NCBI GenBank assembly: GCA_013911415.1
Contig: JACETI010000003.1
Coordinates: forward strand, 62,001 to 126,000
From: Legionella sp.
Lineage (GTDB): Bacteria > Pseudomonadota > Gammaproteobacteria > Legionellales > Legionellaceae
Direction: 5' to 3'
Length of the DNA: 64,000 nt
Part shown: one piece after another, positions 8,912-18,555 of the stretch
How positions within the stretch are numbered: the first letter of the stretch is position 1
Layout of the letters: each line of letters begins with the position of its first letter
The notes under the pieces: model-generated
Told to the model about the DNA's origin: nothing
The model's database searches: none
What the model saw: only the letters and a program-made list of their open reading frames with translations
Position numbers and translations under genes: made by a program

Positions 8912-10105
8912 ATGAGTCTAATAACTATGAGCGACATTGATTTACGAGGTAAGCGTGTCCTCATTCGTGAAGATTTAAACGTTCCTATTAAAGAGGGTTT
9001 TATTACTAGCGACCAACGCTTAAAGGCTGCTCTTCCAACGCTAAAAGCAGCCTTAGACAGTCAGGCAGCCGTTATTGTACTCTCTCATCTTGGCCGTCCT
9101 GAAGAAGGAAAATTTGAAAAACGTTTTTCCCTTCAAATCATTGCAGACTATCTGTCGCAAGCTCTAGATTATCCAGTACGCTTTATCGGCGATTATTTAG
9201 GTGGCATTAATGTACGACCCGGTGAATTAGTTGTATGCGAGAATGTTCGCTTTAATGTTGGCGAAAATGCCAATGATGATGAGCTCGCTCGCCAATTAGC
9301 AAGCTTATGTGATGTATTTGTGATGGACGCCTTTGGGACAGCACATCGTCGCCACGCTTCAACCTATGGCGTTGCAAAATATGCACCGGTAGCAGTCGCC
9401 GGTCCTCTTTTAGTGCATGAGCTAGAAACACTCAAACGTGCCCTCGAATTCCCTCAAAAACCGATTGTAGCTATTGTCGGCGGTGCTAAGGTTTCAAGTA
9501 AGCTCAGTTTACTAAAAAAACTGGTTACTATGGTCGATTATTTAATACCCGGCGGAGGTATCGCTAATACTTTCCTTAAAGCTGAAAATATTGAGATTGG
9601 TTATTCGCTTCATGAAGCCAATCAAATCGAAGAAGCTCGACAAATTCTGGCCTTTGCCAAAGAAAATGGTTGTCAAATTCCTCTGCCTACTGACGTAGTC
9701 GTAGGGAAACATTGCGCCGAAAATTGTCCAGCCTTTAACAAATCGCTGGCACACATTGCTGAAGATGACATGATCTTAGACATCGGCCCAGAGACCATCA
9801 GCCATTATATTAGTCTGATCGATCACGCCGAAACCATTATCTGGAATGGCCCAATGGGTGTATTTGAATTACCTCAATTTGCTTATGGCACCCGTGCTAT
9901 CGCGATTGCCATTGCTAATAGCAGTGCTTTTTCCATTGCGGGCGGTGGAGACACCTTAGCCGCGATTGATCAATACGATCTTGCTTCTCAACTTTCGTAT
10001 ATTTCTACGGGAGGCGGCGCTTTCTTGGCCTTTTTAGAAGGCAAAACGCTACCATCCGTTGCAATGCTCCAGGAACGCGCTAGTACCATTATTACAACAG
10101 CTTAG
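8912..10105 (+). CDS. pgk: phosphoglycerate kinase
   Basis: A 397-residue enzyme that makes ATP from ADP and 1,3-bisphosphoglycerate. It contains [14 protein letters not shown] near the N-terminus, [17 protein letters not shown], the hinge region [24 protein letters not shown] and the C-terminal nucleotide-binding [17 protein letters not shown]. It is preceded by AAGGAT and is the last gene of tkt-gap-pgk. Pyruvate kinase, which often follows in Legionella-type clusters, is not here. Instead a permease gene ends three bases away on the opposite strand, so the two stop codons nearly touch and no separate terminator fits between them. Confidence 0.97.
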   Translation: MSLITMSDIDLRGKRVLIREDLNVPIKEGFITSDQRLKAALPTLKAALDSQAAVIVLSHLGRPEEGKFEKRFSLQIIADYLSQALDYPVRFIGDYLGGINVRPGELVVCENVRFNVGENANDDELARQLASLCDVFVMDAFGTAHRRHASTYGVAKYAPVAVAGPLLVHELETLKRALEFPQKPIVAIVGGAKVSSKLSLLKKLVTMVDYLIPGGGIANTFLKAENIEIGYSLHEANQIEEARQILAFAKENGCQIPLPTDVVVGKHCAENCPAFNKSLAHIAEDDMILDIGPETISHYISLIDHAETIIWNGPMGVFELPQFAYGTRAIAIAIANSSAFSIAGGGDTLAAIDQYDLASQLSYISTGGGAFLAFLEGKTLPSVAMLQERASTIITTA

Positions 10106-10108
10106 CTC

Positions 10109-11731
10109 CTAGAAACCGCATTCCGCAAAGGTTCTTGACTTCGATTTTGCTTCTGAGTGTTCTTCTTTCAAAGGACTTGGAAGCAACCCCCACTGTGAAG
10201 TATGCAAGATTAACATACTGACTGGTAACATTATCACTAAATCCCAGGGGAATTGTAGGTAGCCCATACCTCCAAAAGAGCCTACGTAAGATAATAAGAG
10301 CATGCTAAACATATAACTCGCAAACCAATATAGATTTGCACGCGAAGTTCCTTTAGGTTGTTCACTTTTATTAGCTATTTCTGTATTTTGACTACTGTTC
10401 AACTTAAGTTGATAAAATTGTTGAAAAACAAAACCAAGCAACAGCGCAAGCGTGAGCTTCCAAAGAATATCGAACCCACACCAATACAGCATTAAGTTAC
10501 AAATGTAAAAAGCCATGTGTGACATTAGCCAGCTACAACGCAGTTTAAATGGCCTTGGCTTATTGGGCTCTAATCTACGCAATGCTAGAAGACAAATCGG
10601 ACCGATACCATAAGATAAAATACTGCAAGAAGAAAGGAAGGCAACCATTTTTTGCCATCCAGGAAAAGGTAGGAAAGCCATCAGTCCTGCAATAACGTTT
10701 ACGAATAATGCGACATAAGGGATCTTATAACGGTTTAATTTCAAGAGAAATGGAGGCAAATGCTGGTTCAATGCCATCCCATAAACAATTCGCGCTGTCG
10801 CAGCCGTGAACACTAAAGTACTGCCAAAGGGAGAAAAGGCGGCATCTATCATCAACAAAATACTTACTAATCCCAGACCCAACAATAATGTCAAACCAAC
10901 CAAAGGTCCACTGTCCCCCGGGAAATGTAAGTTTTGCCAACCTCCTTTAAGGTACGATGATGGTACCGCAACAAGAAAACTCAATTGTAGCATAAAGTAA
11001 AGGACAAAACCTACGAGGACTGCTCCCAAGATGGCTAAAGGAATGTTGCGATGAGGATTTTGTACTTCACCAGCAAGCATTAACCCATTTTGAAATCCTG
11101 TAAAAGCAAATGCAATCCCACCTGTCGACAAGGCAGAAAAAATCAGCGCCCAATCCTTTTTGTCACTTAAATGAATACTCGCATTTTCCCAGGAAGGTGC
11201 GATCGCCAATAAGGCCACAATGGCAACGGAAGGCGCTAAGATTTTTAAGAGACTCGCTATCTTGTTACACTCAGCAAGCATTTTGATACCGTAAGAGTTC
11301 AAAAGAACAACCACTGCCATAATACCAACAGCGGCAAGATATCCGATACCTGACAGCGCAAATGCACCGGTTTGTTTTACAATAAGCGAAGGAAAAAAAT
11401 GACTTGAATATTGCAAAATGGCTTGAATTTCAATGGGTGTCATCACCACATACGAGAGCCAAGAAGCCCAGGCGAATAAAAATCCGACCTCGCGACCATG
11501 CGTAAAGCTTGGATAATTTGTCATCCCACCTGAAATAGGAAACAGTGTGCCTAACTCGCATAGTGGTAAAGCAATGCATAACATAAAGAGTGCAGCAAGA
11601 ATCCAGCTAATTAACGCATTCCCGCCGGCAATTTGTGCACTAATAAATGGACTAAATAACCAGCCGGATCCGATCATACCGCCGGCGGAAGCTATAAGAA
11701 TATTAGTGCGTGTAATATCACGTTTAAGCAT
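10109..11731 (-). CDS. APC-superfamily amino acid permease
   Basis: A 540-residue inner-membrane protein with about 12-14 hydrophobic segments. It begins with the APC signature IASAGGMIGSGWLFSPF, followed by AGGNALISWILAALFM and LGTLFPISGGMTNYPSFTHG. TGFQNGLMLAGEVQNPHRNIPLAILGA in the middle is typical of transporters for amino acids or amines. The ligand cannot be read from sequence. Legionellae depend on amino acids for carbon, so import is the likely job. The last 80 residues include a charged linker and two further membrane segments. Three palindromes lie in its upstream region (11801-11871). Confidence 0.88.
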   Translation of the reverse strand: MLKRDITRTNILIASAGGMIGSGWLFSPFISAQIAGGNALISWILAALFMLCIALPLCELGTLFPISGGMTNYPSFTHGREVGFLFAWASWLSYVVMTPIEIQAILQYSSHFFPSLIVKQTGAFALSGIGYLAAVGIMAVVVLLNSYGIKMLAECNKIASLLKILAPSVAIVALLAIAPSWENASIHLSDKKDWALIFSALSTGGIAFAFTGFQNGLMLAGEVQNPHRNIPLAILGAVLVGFVLYFMLQLSFLVAVPSSYLKGGWQNLHFPGDSGPLVGLTLLLGLGLVSILLMIDAAFSPFGSTLVFTAATARIVYGMALNQHLPPFLLKLNRYKIPYVALFVNVIAGLMAFLPFPGWQKMVAFLSSCSILSYGIGPICLLALRRLEPNKPRPFKLRCSWLMSHMAFYICNLMLYWCGFDILWKLTLALLLGFVFQQFYQLKLNSSQNTEIANKSEQPKGTSRANLYWFASYMFSMLLLSYVGSFGGMGYLQFPWDLVIMLPVSMLILHTSQWGLLPSPLKEEHSEAKSKSRTFAECGF

Positions 11732-11800
11732 GCCACCTTCCTTAGTAACGAACCGATGAGCAACTCTTAAAACGCTCAGACCTCCGATTCAACATGTGTG

Positions 11801-11871
11801 AGGTGTTTTAACACCTTCTGAATTGCTATTGAAAGCATGAATCACGCCGTGATTTTTCAATTCACGACGTG
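11801..11871. repeat. three palindromes upstream of the permease gene (candidate operators)
   Basis: Within 71 bases there are three inverted repeats. AGGTGTT-TT-AACACCT is at 11801-11816, AATCACG-C-CGTGATT at 11840-11854, and the related shorter CACG-A-CGTG at 11863-11871. The last two share TCACGNCGTG and their centres are 20 bp apart, close to two helical turns, which suits paired dimeric repressor binding. They sit 70-140 bases before the permease start and just beyond the icmX stop. No T-run follows any arm on the strand used by icmX, so they do not look like intrinsic terminators. The bound protein is unknown. Confidence 0.5.
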
Positions 11872-11917
11872 GCCCATGTGATATTGGTCTTGTGCAGCAG
11901 AGCGACCTTTCTTGGGA

Positions 11918-13321
11918 TTAATGTTTTGCTTTAGCAAGTAAGGTTCGTAAGTTAGGTTGTGCATTTTGTAAATTAAGCATCAATAGCAAACTGTTGGTTA
12001 AAAGCATACGCTCTTGCTGTTGTCGGCTTAAATACATTTGATAATTGATTTCTGCTAAAAGCACAGCAATTTCTTTTTGCACGGTTGCTGGAGAAGCTGT
12101 ATTCAATTGATCTGTCCAATTAGCGCTTTTGGGGTCTTGATCTTGCGCTTTTGTTGGGTTAAACAACCGCCAGGTTGCCATTTTAAACTCCTCTAACGCA
12201 ACAGTACTCGATTGTTGCTGCCCATCTTGTCCTTGTTGCTGCGTATCCTGAGGCATTCTTTTTGCTAACATGTCATACATGTTACCAATACCCACGGAGC
12301 TTTGAGCAGCATAAATTCGTAAGGAAGCGAGATAGGTTGAGAGTAAAGATTGCGCTCTGTAGCGATCCACTGAGGGGGTGGGATCTTTTGCCATGGTATA
12401 TAATTCGTCGTAATCCTTAGGATCAGGTAAGACGAGTGGCGTCACAGCATTGGTCGCATATCGAATAAAATTTGCTGCTTGCTGTGCTTGATTTTTAGCC
12501 ATTAAGCAGGTACCCCCTGTGCCGCCAGGAAGTGCTGGGCAGGAAGCACCGTTATCCTCCATGTCGTACATTAAAGGACCGAGCAAGGTGTTGCTGTTTA
12601 ATTGCCCAATTAAGGGCTTGTTATAGTCATAAGAAAAATAAGTATCCCTTGGTGGCAAAGCAGCACTCATCATATCTGTGCCATTCTTCGAGCCAACAGC
12701 ACCAATCACATAATTGGTAATATCACTGCTATTTTTTATTGATTCTCCAGAACTAATGTAACTACAACCTTTCCAAGCTGTACCATCGGAATTAAAGCAA
12801 TAACTAGCGCTGGGCGTACCCAAAATGTCTAGAACAGCTTGGCTAACCGGGTCAGCCTGTGATTGAGGTTGATCAATATAGATCGATACGGAAACCGCGC
12901 TATCTGAAGGAGAAGCATAATTCGGAAAGGTTTTATTCGCCAACTGATTAATTGCACTGTAAGGATTGTTTTTCGGGACAAACGCACTACCAGGATCACC
13001 GGGTTTTACCGGAACAGTGGGGCTTGCACCAACCAATTCATAAAAAGCCTGACGAAACTGTTCTTTCTTAACAATTAAATCAGAGGTCATCGCTAGTAGC
13101 TCTTCAGAAATCGTTTTTTTCTGTTCCTTAGGATCCGTGTCTAAATTGTAACCAAAATATTGACCAAGCCGAAGCAAATACATAAGGATTTTTTTTTGAT
13201 TACCTCCGCCTCCAGCGCCTCCACCTCCAGCATCATCCGTTGCAGCGCCTGCTGATGTAAATCCAGGATTTGTCATTAATAAGCTTGCAATTAAAATCAG
13301 GCTTCGACCACGTATTTTCAT
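11918..13321 (-). CDS. icmX: Dot/Icm type IVB secretion protein IcmX
   Basis: A 467-residue exported component of the Dot/Icm secretion system, close in size to L. pneumophila IcmX. An N-terminal signal peptide (about residues 1-25, ending FTSAGAA) is followed by a glycine-rich linker and a large periplasmic domain. A Gln-rich patch lies near residue 370. Recognition is by similarity of KILMYLLRLGQYFGYNLDTDP and by its place after icmW. The icmX start overlaps the icmW stop by four bases (ATGA), so the two are translationally coupled. IcmX is needed for the functional secretion pore. Confidence 0.92.
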   Translation of the reverse strand: MKIRGRSLILIASLLMTNPGFTSAGAATDDAGGGGAGGGGNQKKILMYLLRLGQYFGYNLDTDPKEQKKTISEELLAMTSDLIVKKEQFRQAFYELVGASPTVPVKPGDPGSAFVPKNNPYSAINQLANKTFPNYASPSDSAVSVSIYIDQPQSQADPVSQAVLDILGTPSASYCFNSDGTAWKGCSYISSGESIKNSSDITNYVIGAVGSKNGTDMMSAALPPRDTYFSYDYNKPLIGQLNSNTLLGPLMYDMEDNGASCPALPGGTGGTCLMAKNQAQQAANFIRYATNAVTPLVLPDPKDYDELYTMAKDPTPSVDRYRAQSLLSTYLASLRIYAAQSSVGIGNMYDMLAKRMPQDTQQQGQDGQQQSSTVALEEFKMATWRLFNPTKAQDQDPKSANWTDQLNTASPATVQKEIAVLLAEINYQMYLSRQQQERMLLTNSLLLMLNLQNAQPNLRTLLAKAKH

Positions 13322-13776
13322 CCTTCTTCCCCCTCTAGAGCGCGTGCTATCCAGGTTAATCTTTCTTCTGAAAAAATGCGACTTAATAAACGCAATCGTT
13401 CGAAAATAATGTTCCTCTTTAAAAACACACTTGCGGGATCGCTCCCCCCTTCATTGATTTCTTCGGCATGGACAAGCACACGCGATGCGCTGCCGGGATG
13501 AACCGTGTCGATTGCCTGTAATAGCCGTAAACCCCGCCCTGTTTTAATATTCGCTGCAATGCGGATAAACGCATCTTCATGCCCTAAGTTATTTAAATCA
13601 AGGTTGGCAATATCATCTAATTCATTTCCTAACCGTCTAATCGCTTCTTCGACCTCTGGTTGGCCATCTTGGGTCCAATCTTCAACACTTTCCATGAATG
13701 TAATCACTCGATATATCATTGGATCGAGGTAGTCATGCCAGTAACTGGCTGACGCTTCATGGCTTAAATCAGGCAT
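13318..13776 (-). CDS. icmW: Dot/Icm effector adaptor IcmW
   Basis: A 152-residue acidic cytoplasmic protein. IcmW pairs with IcmS as the chaperone-adaptor that brings many effectors to the DotL coupling complex. The sequence MPDLSHEASASYWHDYLDPM and the segment HPGSASRVLVHAEEINEG are typical of IcmW. An in-frame start at 13800 exists, but AAGGAAGG just before the ATG at 13776 and the usual family length of 151 residues favour 13776. It is the first gene of icmWX and divergent from icmV. A set of GTAAA repeats lies 25-48 bases upstream. Confidence 0.96.
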   Translation of the reverse strand: MPDLSHEASASYWHDYLDPMIYRVITFMESVEDWTQDGQPEVEEAIRRLGNELDDIANLDLNNLGHEDAFIRIAANIKTGRGLRLLQAIDTVHPGSASRVLVHAEEINEGGSDPASVFLKRNIIFERLRLLSRIFSEERLTWIARALEGEEG

Positions 13777-13800
13777 ATTCACCTTCCTTTTGAGGCACAC

Positions 13801-13824
13801 TTTACCCTTTTTTTACAAATTTAC
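13801..13824 (-). promoter_or_regulatory. triple GTAAA repeat upstream of icmW (CpxR-box-like)
   Basis: On the minus strand, reading towards icmW, three GTAAA pentamers occur at 13824-13820, 13816-13812 and 13805-13801, with gaps of 3 and 6 bases. CpxR sites are known as GTAAA-(N4-8)-GTAAA, and CpxR is reported to control icmV-dotA and icmW-icmX in L. pneumophila. The N6 pair fits that consensus. The position, 25-48 bases before the icmW ATG, could be a promoter-proximal or leader site. A TATAAT lies further upstream on the same strand at 13864-13869, without a good -35. Confidence 0.5.
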
Positions 13825-13962
13825 TGATAAATAGCTTCTAACTTGGAAAGATACTAGACTATTATTATATACATAGTAAGGAAAGTCTCTCTGACTTGTC
13901 AAAACAAAACCTAAGTACTTAATTGACACAGATAAACTTAACTTTTTTTTAGACATAAACAG

Positions 13963-14430
13963 ATGAAAATTAAGAAAAGCACGAAACTCAAAAATTTTTT
14001 TAAACGTATCTTCCAAATACGTTGGTGGTTAGATCTCGATCGCATTCGTAGCGGTCTGAATTATCTTATTAATGGGGCTAAAGTGTTGTTTATCCCTCAA
14101 AAAAATCAAATTCCCACGGAATCATTTGATGCTGCCGTCTCACGTTTCCAACTGAGCAACCAAGAATTACAACAAAAAGGAAAAAGCCTTTTTCACTTAA
14201 GCCTTTTAATGTGCGTGCTCGCATTAGCAATTGGCAGCTATACCGTTTATCAGTTCCTTTATGGCAGTTATCATTCTGCTTTCTTAAGCTTAGTTTTAGC
14301 GCTAATTGCGCTAACTTTAGCTTTTCGATACCATTTTTGGTATTTTCAAATTAAAACACAAAAATTAGGTTGCTCCATTTCCGAATGGTTTCAGCAAGGT
14401 CTCCTCTCTCGTAAAGATGGTAAGAAATAA
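13963..14430 (+). CDS. icmV: Dot/Icm type IVB secretion protein IcmV
   Basis: A 155-residue inner-membrane protein of the Dot/Icm apparatus (about 151 residues in L. pneumophila). A basic N-terminus (KIKKSTKLKNFFKRIF) and a soluble stretch precede two adjacent hydrophobic helices at about 77-95 and 101-125. The C-terminal part, WFQQGLLSRKDGKK, is basic. It was recognised by its RIRSGLNYLINGAKVLFIP block and by position, divergent from icmW and directly before dotA. Its TAA overlaps the dotA ATG (TAATG), which implies translational coupling. The 186 bases to icmW hold the divergent control region. Confidence 0.93.
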   Translation: MKIKKSTKLKNFFKRIFQIRWWLDLDRIRSGLNYLINGAKVLFIPQKNQIPTESFDAAVSRFQLSNQELQQKGKSLFHLSLLMCVLALAIGSYTVYQFLYGSYHSAFLSLVLALIALTLAFRYHFWYFQIKTQKLGCSISEWFQQGLLSRKDGKK

Positions 14431-17396
14431 TGAATGCGATGTTACGTTGGTTATTTTGTAGCGTAGGTCTGCTGCTACCCACCCTGGTCCACGCGGATAG
14501 TTCTCTTAGTTTTGCCCCCCCACCGGGCGATTATTCTGTTGTTTACCTTGGGAATTTATTTGGTATTGTTGGTAGCGTCCTCCATGGAAATGGTAGCCAA
14601 ATTATGGGGGCCATGTTCGGCGTTTTTAATTCTGCCGTCCTAGCACTGGGTGGGATCGTGATTATGTATACCCTCTTGGTATCCACGATGAACACCGCGC
14701 ATGAAGGTGAGATGCTTGGTCGGAAATGGTCTTCCATATGGGTCCCGATGCGCTCGACGCTCGGATTAGCCCTTTTAGTTCCTAAAACATCAGGTTACTG
14801 CCTGATGCAAATTTTTGTGATGTGGATTGTTTTGCAAGGGGTTGGAGCAGCGGATAAAATTTGGGCAGCAGCGTTGAGTTATTTAAATCGAGGTGGCGCA
14901 ATAGTACAACCTCAGCTTAGTTCATTCACGTCACAAGATTTTCAGGATATGGCCACAGGCTCTGGTCAGGGTATGGCCGACATCGCTAACGGTGCCGCAA
15001 AGATTCTATTAGGTCAGGTTTGCATGGTTGGGATTCAGACCATTTTAGAAGACAAGCGGCAAAGTTATTTGACGCAAGCTCGAACCGCAGGGGGTCCTTG
15101 CTATAATGTTGCCGACGGCGATCCCATGAAGGGCTTCTGTGACAATTCAGTGCCGGATTTTCTAGCGAGTGTCAATGCTATTGATCGCGCCCCTTCCGTT
15201 CAAATGCCTAATTTTGATAAAGGATCTATTTATTCTTCTTTGAACGGAATTTGTGGGGAAATTAAATGGAAAAAATTCAGTACCGCAGCTGCTTCTGACA
15301 AAGATCGTGCTAAAAAAATCCAAGATTTCCTCGATAAGAACCTTACTAAAGACGAACAAAAAACCACCGAGCAATCCAGGGATATTGCTGTACAACAAAT
15401 GTATTCAACGCTCGCTGCCATTGCACAATCTATTGTTAACAATGATCCGTTGCTTCACAAACTAAATCCTAATGATAATAAAACGAAACATCCAACCAAT
15501 GGGAATCAACAATTCGGGGTTCCCATGGACAGTAAAAATAAGTTCTGCCAGGACGGTAGGAACTGCGTTAATTGGGGAGACGATCCAAACGCAAACTGGG
15601 ATAGCGGAAGCTTATTTCATGGTACTGAATTTCAGGGCGCCATTTCCGATTACAATGGAACCATGCGTGCCACTTTAAATTTGATTTACCAGATCACAAC
15701 CAACACTAAATCCGATTCCATACGTTCTTTTATTAATGACGCCAACCGTCAGGGTTGGATTATGGCTGGCAGTTACTTCTTTAAGCTTGCCATGCTAAGT
15801 ACAAGCAACATGTCGAGTGGTAATCTTATTGACTCCGATTCTGGCCTTGCCACCTCTGTGTTCGATCCCAATAAAATAACGTTCGGTAAAGGCGCTGAAT
15901 GCAAAGATACAGGCAACCCGACCTTGTGCACATGGCTTCTTGGAAAAAACGATCAACTCGAGGCTCTGATTCAACTGATTGATGGATCGGTAGGCGGCAA
16001 AAATGGCTTACCGATGCCCAAAGCCAGTAAACTAGCGGCTGATTATAAACCACAAAATGGGGATGCTGCTTCAACAGCCATTGGTTTTATTTACAATTCA
16101 TTGGTAATGCAAATTCCTGGTCAGCCGGGCCTATCTCTCACAAAATTACCGGATGTTCAAATTCCTGTCCAATTGGATAACGTTAAAGAAAAAACGTTTA
16201 CCTGCCCTCGTGATGGTGAACTTGGCTGGCCTTTAAGCAGTTTTTGCCCGAAAAGAGATATTCCTGATGCCGCTTACAACGGGATGGTTGTACCGGTTGT
16301 TAACGTCATTATTGGATTTGTTAATAATGTATTGAATCAACTTATTCGAGGAATGATTCTCACGCCCTTGATGATTATGGGTGATCTCATGCAGTCCGGG
16401 GTTGCATTCTTACAAAATCCGAATACCAATCCAATCGTCGCCTTAGCGCAAATGGGCGTTACTTACATCAACGTATCCATTGGAATATGGTTTGGTGTAA
16501 TGCTTGTAACACTGCCCTTTCTAGCGATTCCTGGGGTTATGAGCATTGCACCGGTGATTTTTGCACTCATGGGCTTTATGACGCCTATTTTATTTGCCTG
16601 GTTAGGCGTCCTCGTCGCTCTTGGCTTCTTAACCGCCTACTATATTCCCTTTATTCCTTATATGATTTTTACTTTTGGAACGCTTGCCTGGTTTATCGTC
16701 GTGATAGAAGCCATGGTGGCAGCACCCATTGTTGCTTTGGGGGTTACACATCCTGAGGGTGAAGGTGCTTTTGGGAAGGGAGAACAGGCAATTATGATTC
16801 TCTTGAACGTTTTCCTGCGTCCAGCGATGATGATCATTGGTTACGTTGCCGCTATCGCACTAACCTATGTAAGCGTATGGGTAATGAATGCTGGGTTTAA
16901 TAATATTGCATCCTTTATGTGGAGTGGCAAACTCGACCCAACGTTATCATTTGTTATTGATACCGGCGCTGCTCCTCTTTTAATTGATGCAAACGGAAAT
17001 TATGCCGGTTATAAGGGTATCGCCGGGTTCTACTCTTTCTTCTTCACAAGCTTTGTGTATGTGGTTATCTACCTGATTCTTGTACAACGTTCTTTCTCGC
17101 TGGTAGCACTTCTACCGGATCAAGTGCTTCGTTGGATAGGAGGTCATCCTGAATCCATTGGTAAGGAATCCAGTGAATGGGGCAGAGAGGCCGAAGGTAA
17201 GGTTAGTGAGCTTGGACAAAAAACAGGCGGCGCAACTGCAGAAAGTGCAGGTAAAATGTCAGGAGCTGCAACCAAGAAATTTCTCAAAGATAAGCGTATG
17301 GATCCGAACACTGGCAATGCTAATCCACCCAGTGGAAACAATCCAAATCCACCTGCAGGAGGCAATATGGGCGGAGGCGGCGGTGGTGGCGGCTAA
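14430..17396 (+). CDS. dotA: Dot/Icm polytopic inner-membrane protein DotA
   Basis: A 988-residue protein, slightly shorter than the L. pneumophila DotA of about 1,048 residues. It has a signal sequence (about 1-22), early membrane segments near 45-75 and 100-140, a long Cys-containing periplasmic domain (about 150-620), and a cluster of hydrophobic segments at about 630-900. The tail is hydrophilic and Gly/Pro-rich, ending in a run of glycines. DotA is essential for Dot/Icm function and can itself be exported. It is coupled to icmV by a one-base overlap. Its stop codon sits in the loop of a GC-rich hairpin (17388-17403), 25 bases from the convergent dotB stop. Confidence 0.97.
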   Translation: MNAMLRWLFCSVGLLLPTLVHADSSLSFAPPPGDYSVVYLGNLFGIVGSVLHGNGSQIMGAMFGVFNSAVLALGGIVIMYTLLVSTMNTAHEGEMLGRKWSSIWVPMRSTLGLALLVPKTSGYCLMQIFVMWIVLQGVGAADKIWAAALSYLNRGGAIVQPQLSSFTSQDFQDMATGSGQGMADIANGAAKILLGQVCMVGIQTILEDKRQSYLTQARTAGGPCYNVADGDPMKGFCDNSVPDFLASVNAIDRAPSVQMPNFDKGSIYSSLNGICGEIKWKKFSTAAASDKDRAKKIQDFLDKNLTKDEQKTTEQSRDIAVQQMYSTLAAIAQSIVNNDPLLHKLNPNDNKTKHPTNGNQQFGVPMDSKNKFCQDGRNCVNWGDDPNANWDSGSLFHGTEFQGAISDYNGTMRATLNLIYQITTNTKSDSIRSFINDANRQGWIMAGSYFFKLAMLSTSNMSSGNLIDSDSGLATSVFDPNKITFGKGAECKDTGNPTLCTWLLGKNDQLEALIQLIDGSVGGKNGLPMPKASKLAADYKPQNGDAASTAIGFIYNSLVMQIPGQPGLSLTKLPDVQIPVQLDNVKEKTFTCPRDGELGWPLSSFCPKRDIPDAAYNGMVVPVVNVIIGFVNNVLNQLIRGMILTPLMIMGDLMQSGVAFLQNPNTNPIVALAQMGVTYINVSIGIWFGVMLVTLPFLAIPGVMSIAPVIFALMGFMTPILFAWLGVLVALGFLTAYYIPFIPYMIFTFGTLAWFIVVIEAMVAAPIVALGVTHPEGEGAFGKGEQAIMILLNVFLRPAMMIIGYVAAIALTYVSVWVMNAGFNNIASFMWSGKLDPTLSFVIDTGAAPLLIDANGNYAGYKGIAGFYSFFFTSFVYVVIYLILVQRSFSLVALLPDQVLRWIGGHPESIGKESSEWGREAEGKVSELGQKTGGATAESAGKMSGAATKKFLKDKRMDPNTGNANPPSGNNPNPPAGGNMGGGGGGGG

Positions 17397-17421
17397 AGCC
17401 GCCCCCTTGGTCTTTCTACGC

Positions 17422-18555
17422 TTACTCGCGTTGATATTCTTTTGTTCCTGCAACAATGAGCTTGTAGATTCGCTCTGAGATGACACCTTCTTCAAATTTA
17501 CGCCGAGCGTCTACCGTCATTAATTGGCCGCGCTCACGAACAAGTTTTCGAGTCATCGATGTCACTTCATTCGGATCACCTTCTAACAATATATCTCGTA
17601 CCTCTTCATCAAAAACTAAGTACTCTCTTAAAGCGACCCTTGTACCGTCGACAGTAGGAACCAATTTTTGCCAGATGCAAAGACGTATCGTTTCAAGAAT
17701 ATCAATTGTCCGACCTAAACGCTCTTCTCCTGCGAAAGATGTCACTAAGCGGCGCATGGTTTCCGCAACTCCTGATGTATGTAAGGTTGTATAAACGGGA
17801 TGTCCTGTAAGCGCTGCTTCTAGGGCTGCACTAATCGTTTCCGCATCTCGACACTCCCCCACCATGATTAATCGTGGCTTGCGTCTTAACGCATTGCGGA
17901 TGCCATCGGCGAAACTTGGAAGATGTCGAGGAATTTCTGATTGACTCACAACGGCAGACACTGTTTCAATTTCGTCAAAGACGAATTCGATCGGCGCTTC
18001 ATAGGTTAATACCTTCCGGTTTGAGTCTTCATTTTCGATAAGTTCACGGATGATGGATGCCAATAACGTTGATTTTCCTGAGCCAGTTGCTCCTGTAATA
18101 AAAACAATGCCTTCTTCCGGCGCAATCGCCTCTAAAATATTCGGGGGTAAAGACATCGTATCAAGACGCGGAGGCGTTGTGGGAATCGTTCTTAAAGTAA
18201 TTTGAATGGCATCATGCCCTTCAACAAGGCATGAAGTTGCATTAACACGATAGCGGTAACGGACCCCACGGGTCGGACGAAACTCGTAATGTGTATCAAT
18301 ATCTTGTCCCGACAGCAGCTGGGTTGTCGCGTTGGGCCCATAGATTGAATTGATCAGATCACCTAGCTCTGTATTCGACAAAGATCGATTGGTGATTCGA
18401 ATCAGCCGACCATATACCTCTGTGTAAATAGGCTCGCCGGTTTGAATGGTAATGTCTGAGGCATGCAAGGACTCTGCATACTCTAACATTTTTTCCATAT
18501 GTAACGGAGAAAATCGAGTGGGTTCACCTGGCATCAATAAGGTATGAACTTCCAT
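17422..18555 (-). CDS. dotB: Dot/Icm secretion ATPase DotB
   Basis: A 377-residue hexameric ATPase of the PilT/VirB11 group that powers Dot/Icm. Motifs in order are Walker A GATGSGKST (155-163), the Asp box EAPIEFVFDE (about 186-195), Walker B LIMVGECRD (about 219-227) and the His box TGHPVYTTLHT (about 240-250). All key residues are intact and the length equals the L. pneumophila protein. It follows dotC with a one-base TAATG overlap. It converges on dotA, whereas in L. pneumophila other genes lie between dotB and dotA. Confidence 0.98.
   Translation of the reverse strand: MEVHTLLMPGEPTRFSPLHMEKMLEYAESLHASDITIQTGEPIYTEVYGRLIRITNRSLSNTELGDLINSIYGPNATTQLLSGQDIDTHYEFRPTRGVRYRYRVNATSCLVEGHDAIQITLRTIPTTPPRLDTMSLPPNILEAIAPEEGIVFITGATGSGKSTLLASIIRELIENEDSNRKVLTYEAPIEFVFDEIETVSAVVSQSEIPRHLPSFADGIRNALRRKPRLIMVGECRDAETISAALEAALTGHPVYTTLHTSGVAETMRRLVTSFAGEERLGRTIDILETIRLCIWQKLVPTVDGTRVALREYLVFDEEVRDILLEGDPNEVTSMTRKLVRERGQLMTVDARRKFEEGVISERIYKLIVAGTKEYQRE

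Noticed and set aside
13923-13951. TTGACA upstream of icmV as a promoter
   Set aside because: No acceptable -10 follows at 16-18 bases, and the implied message would start at the ATG.
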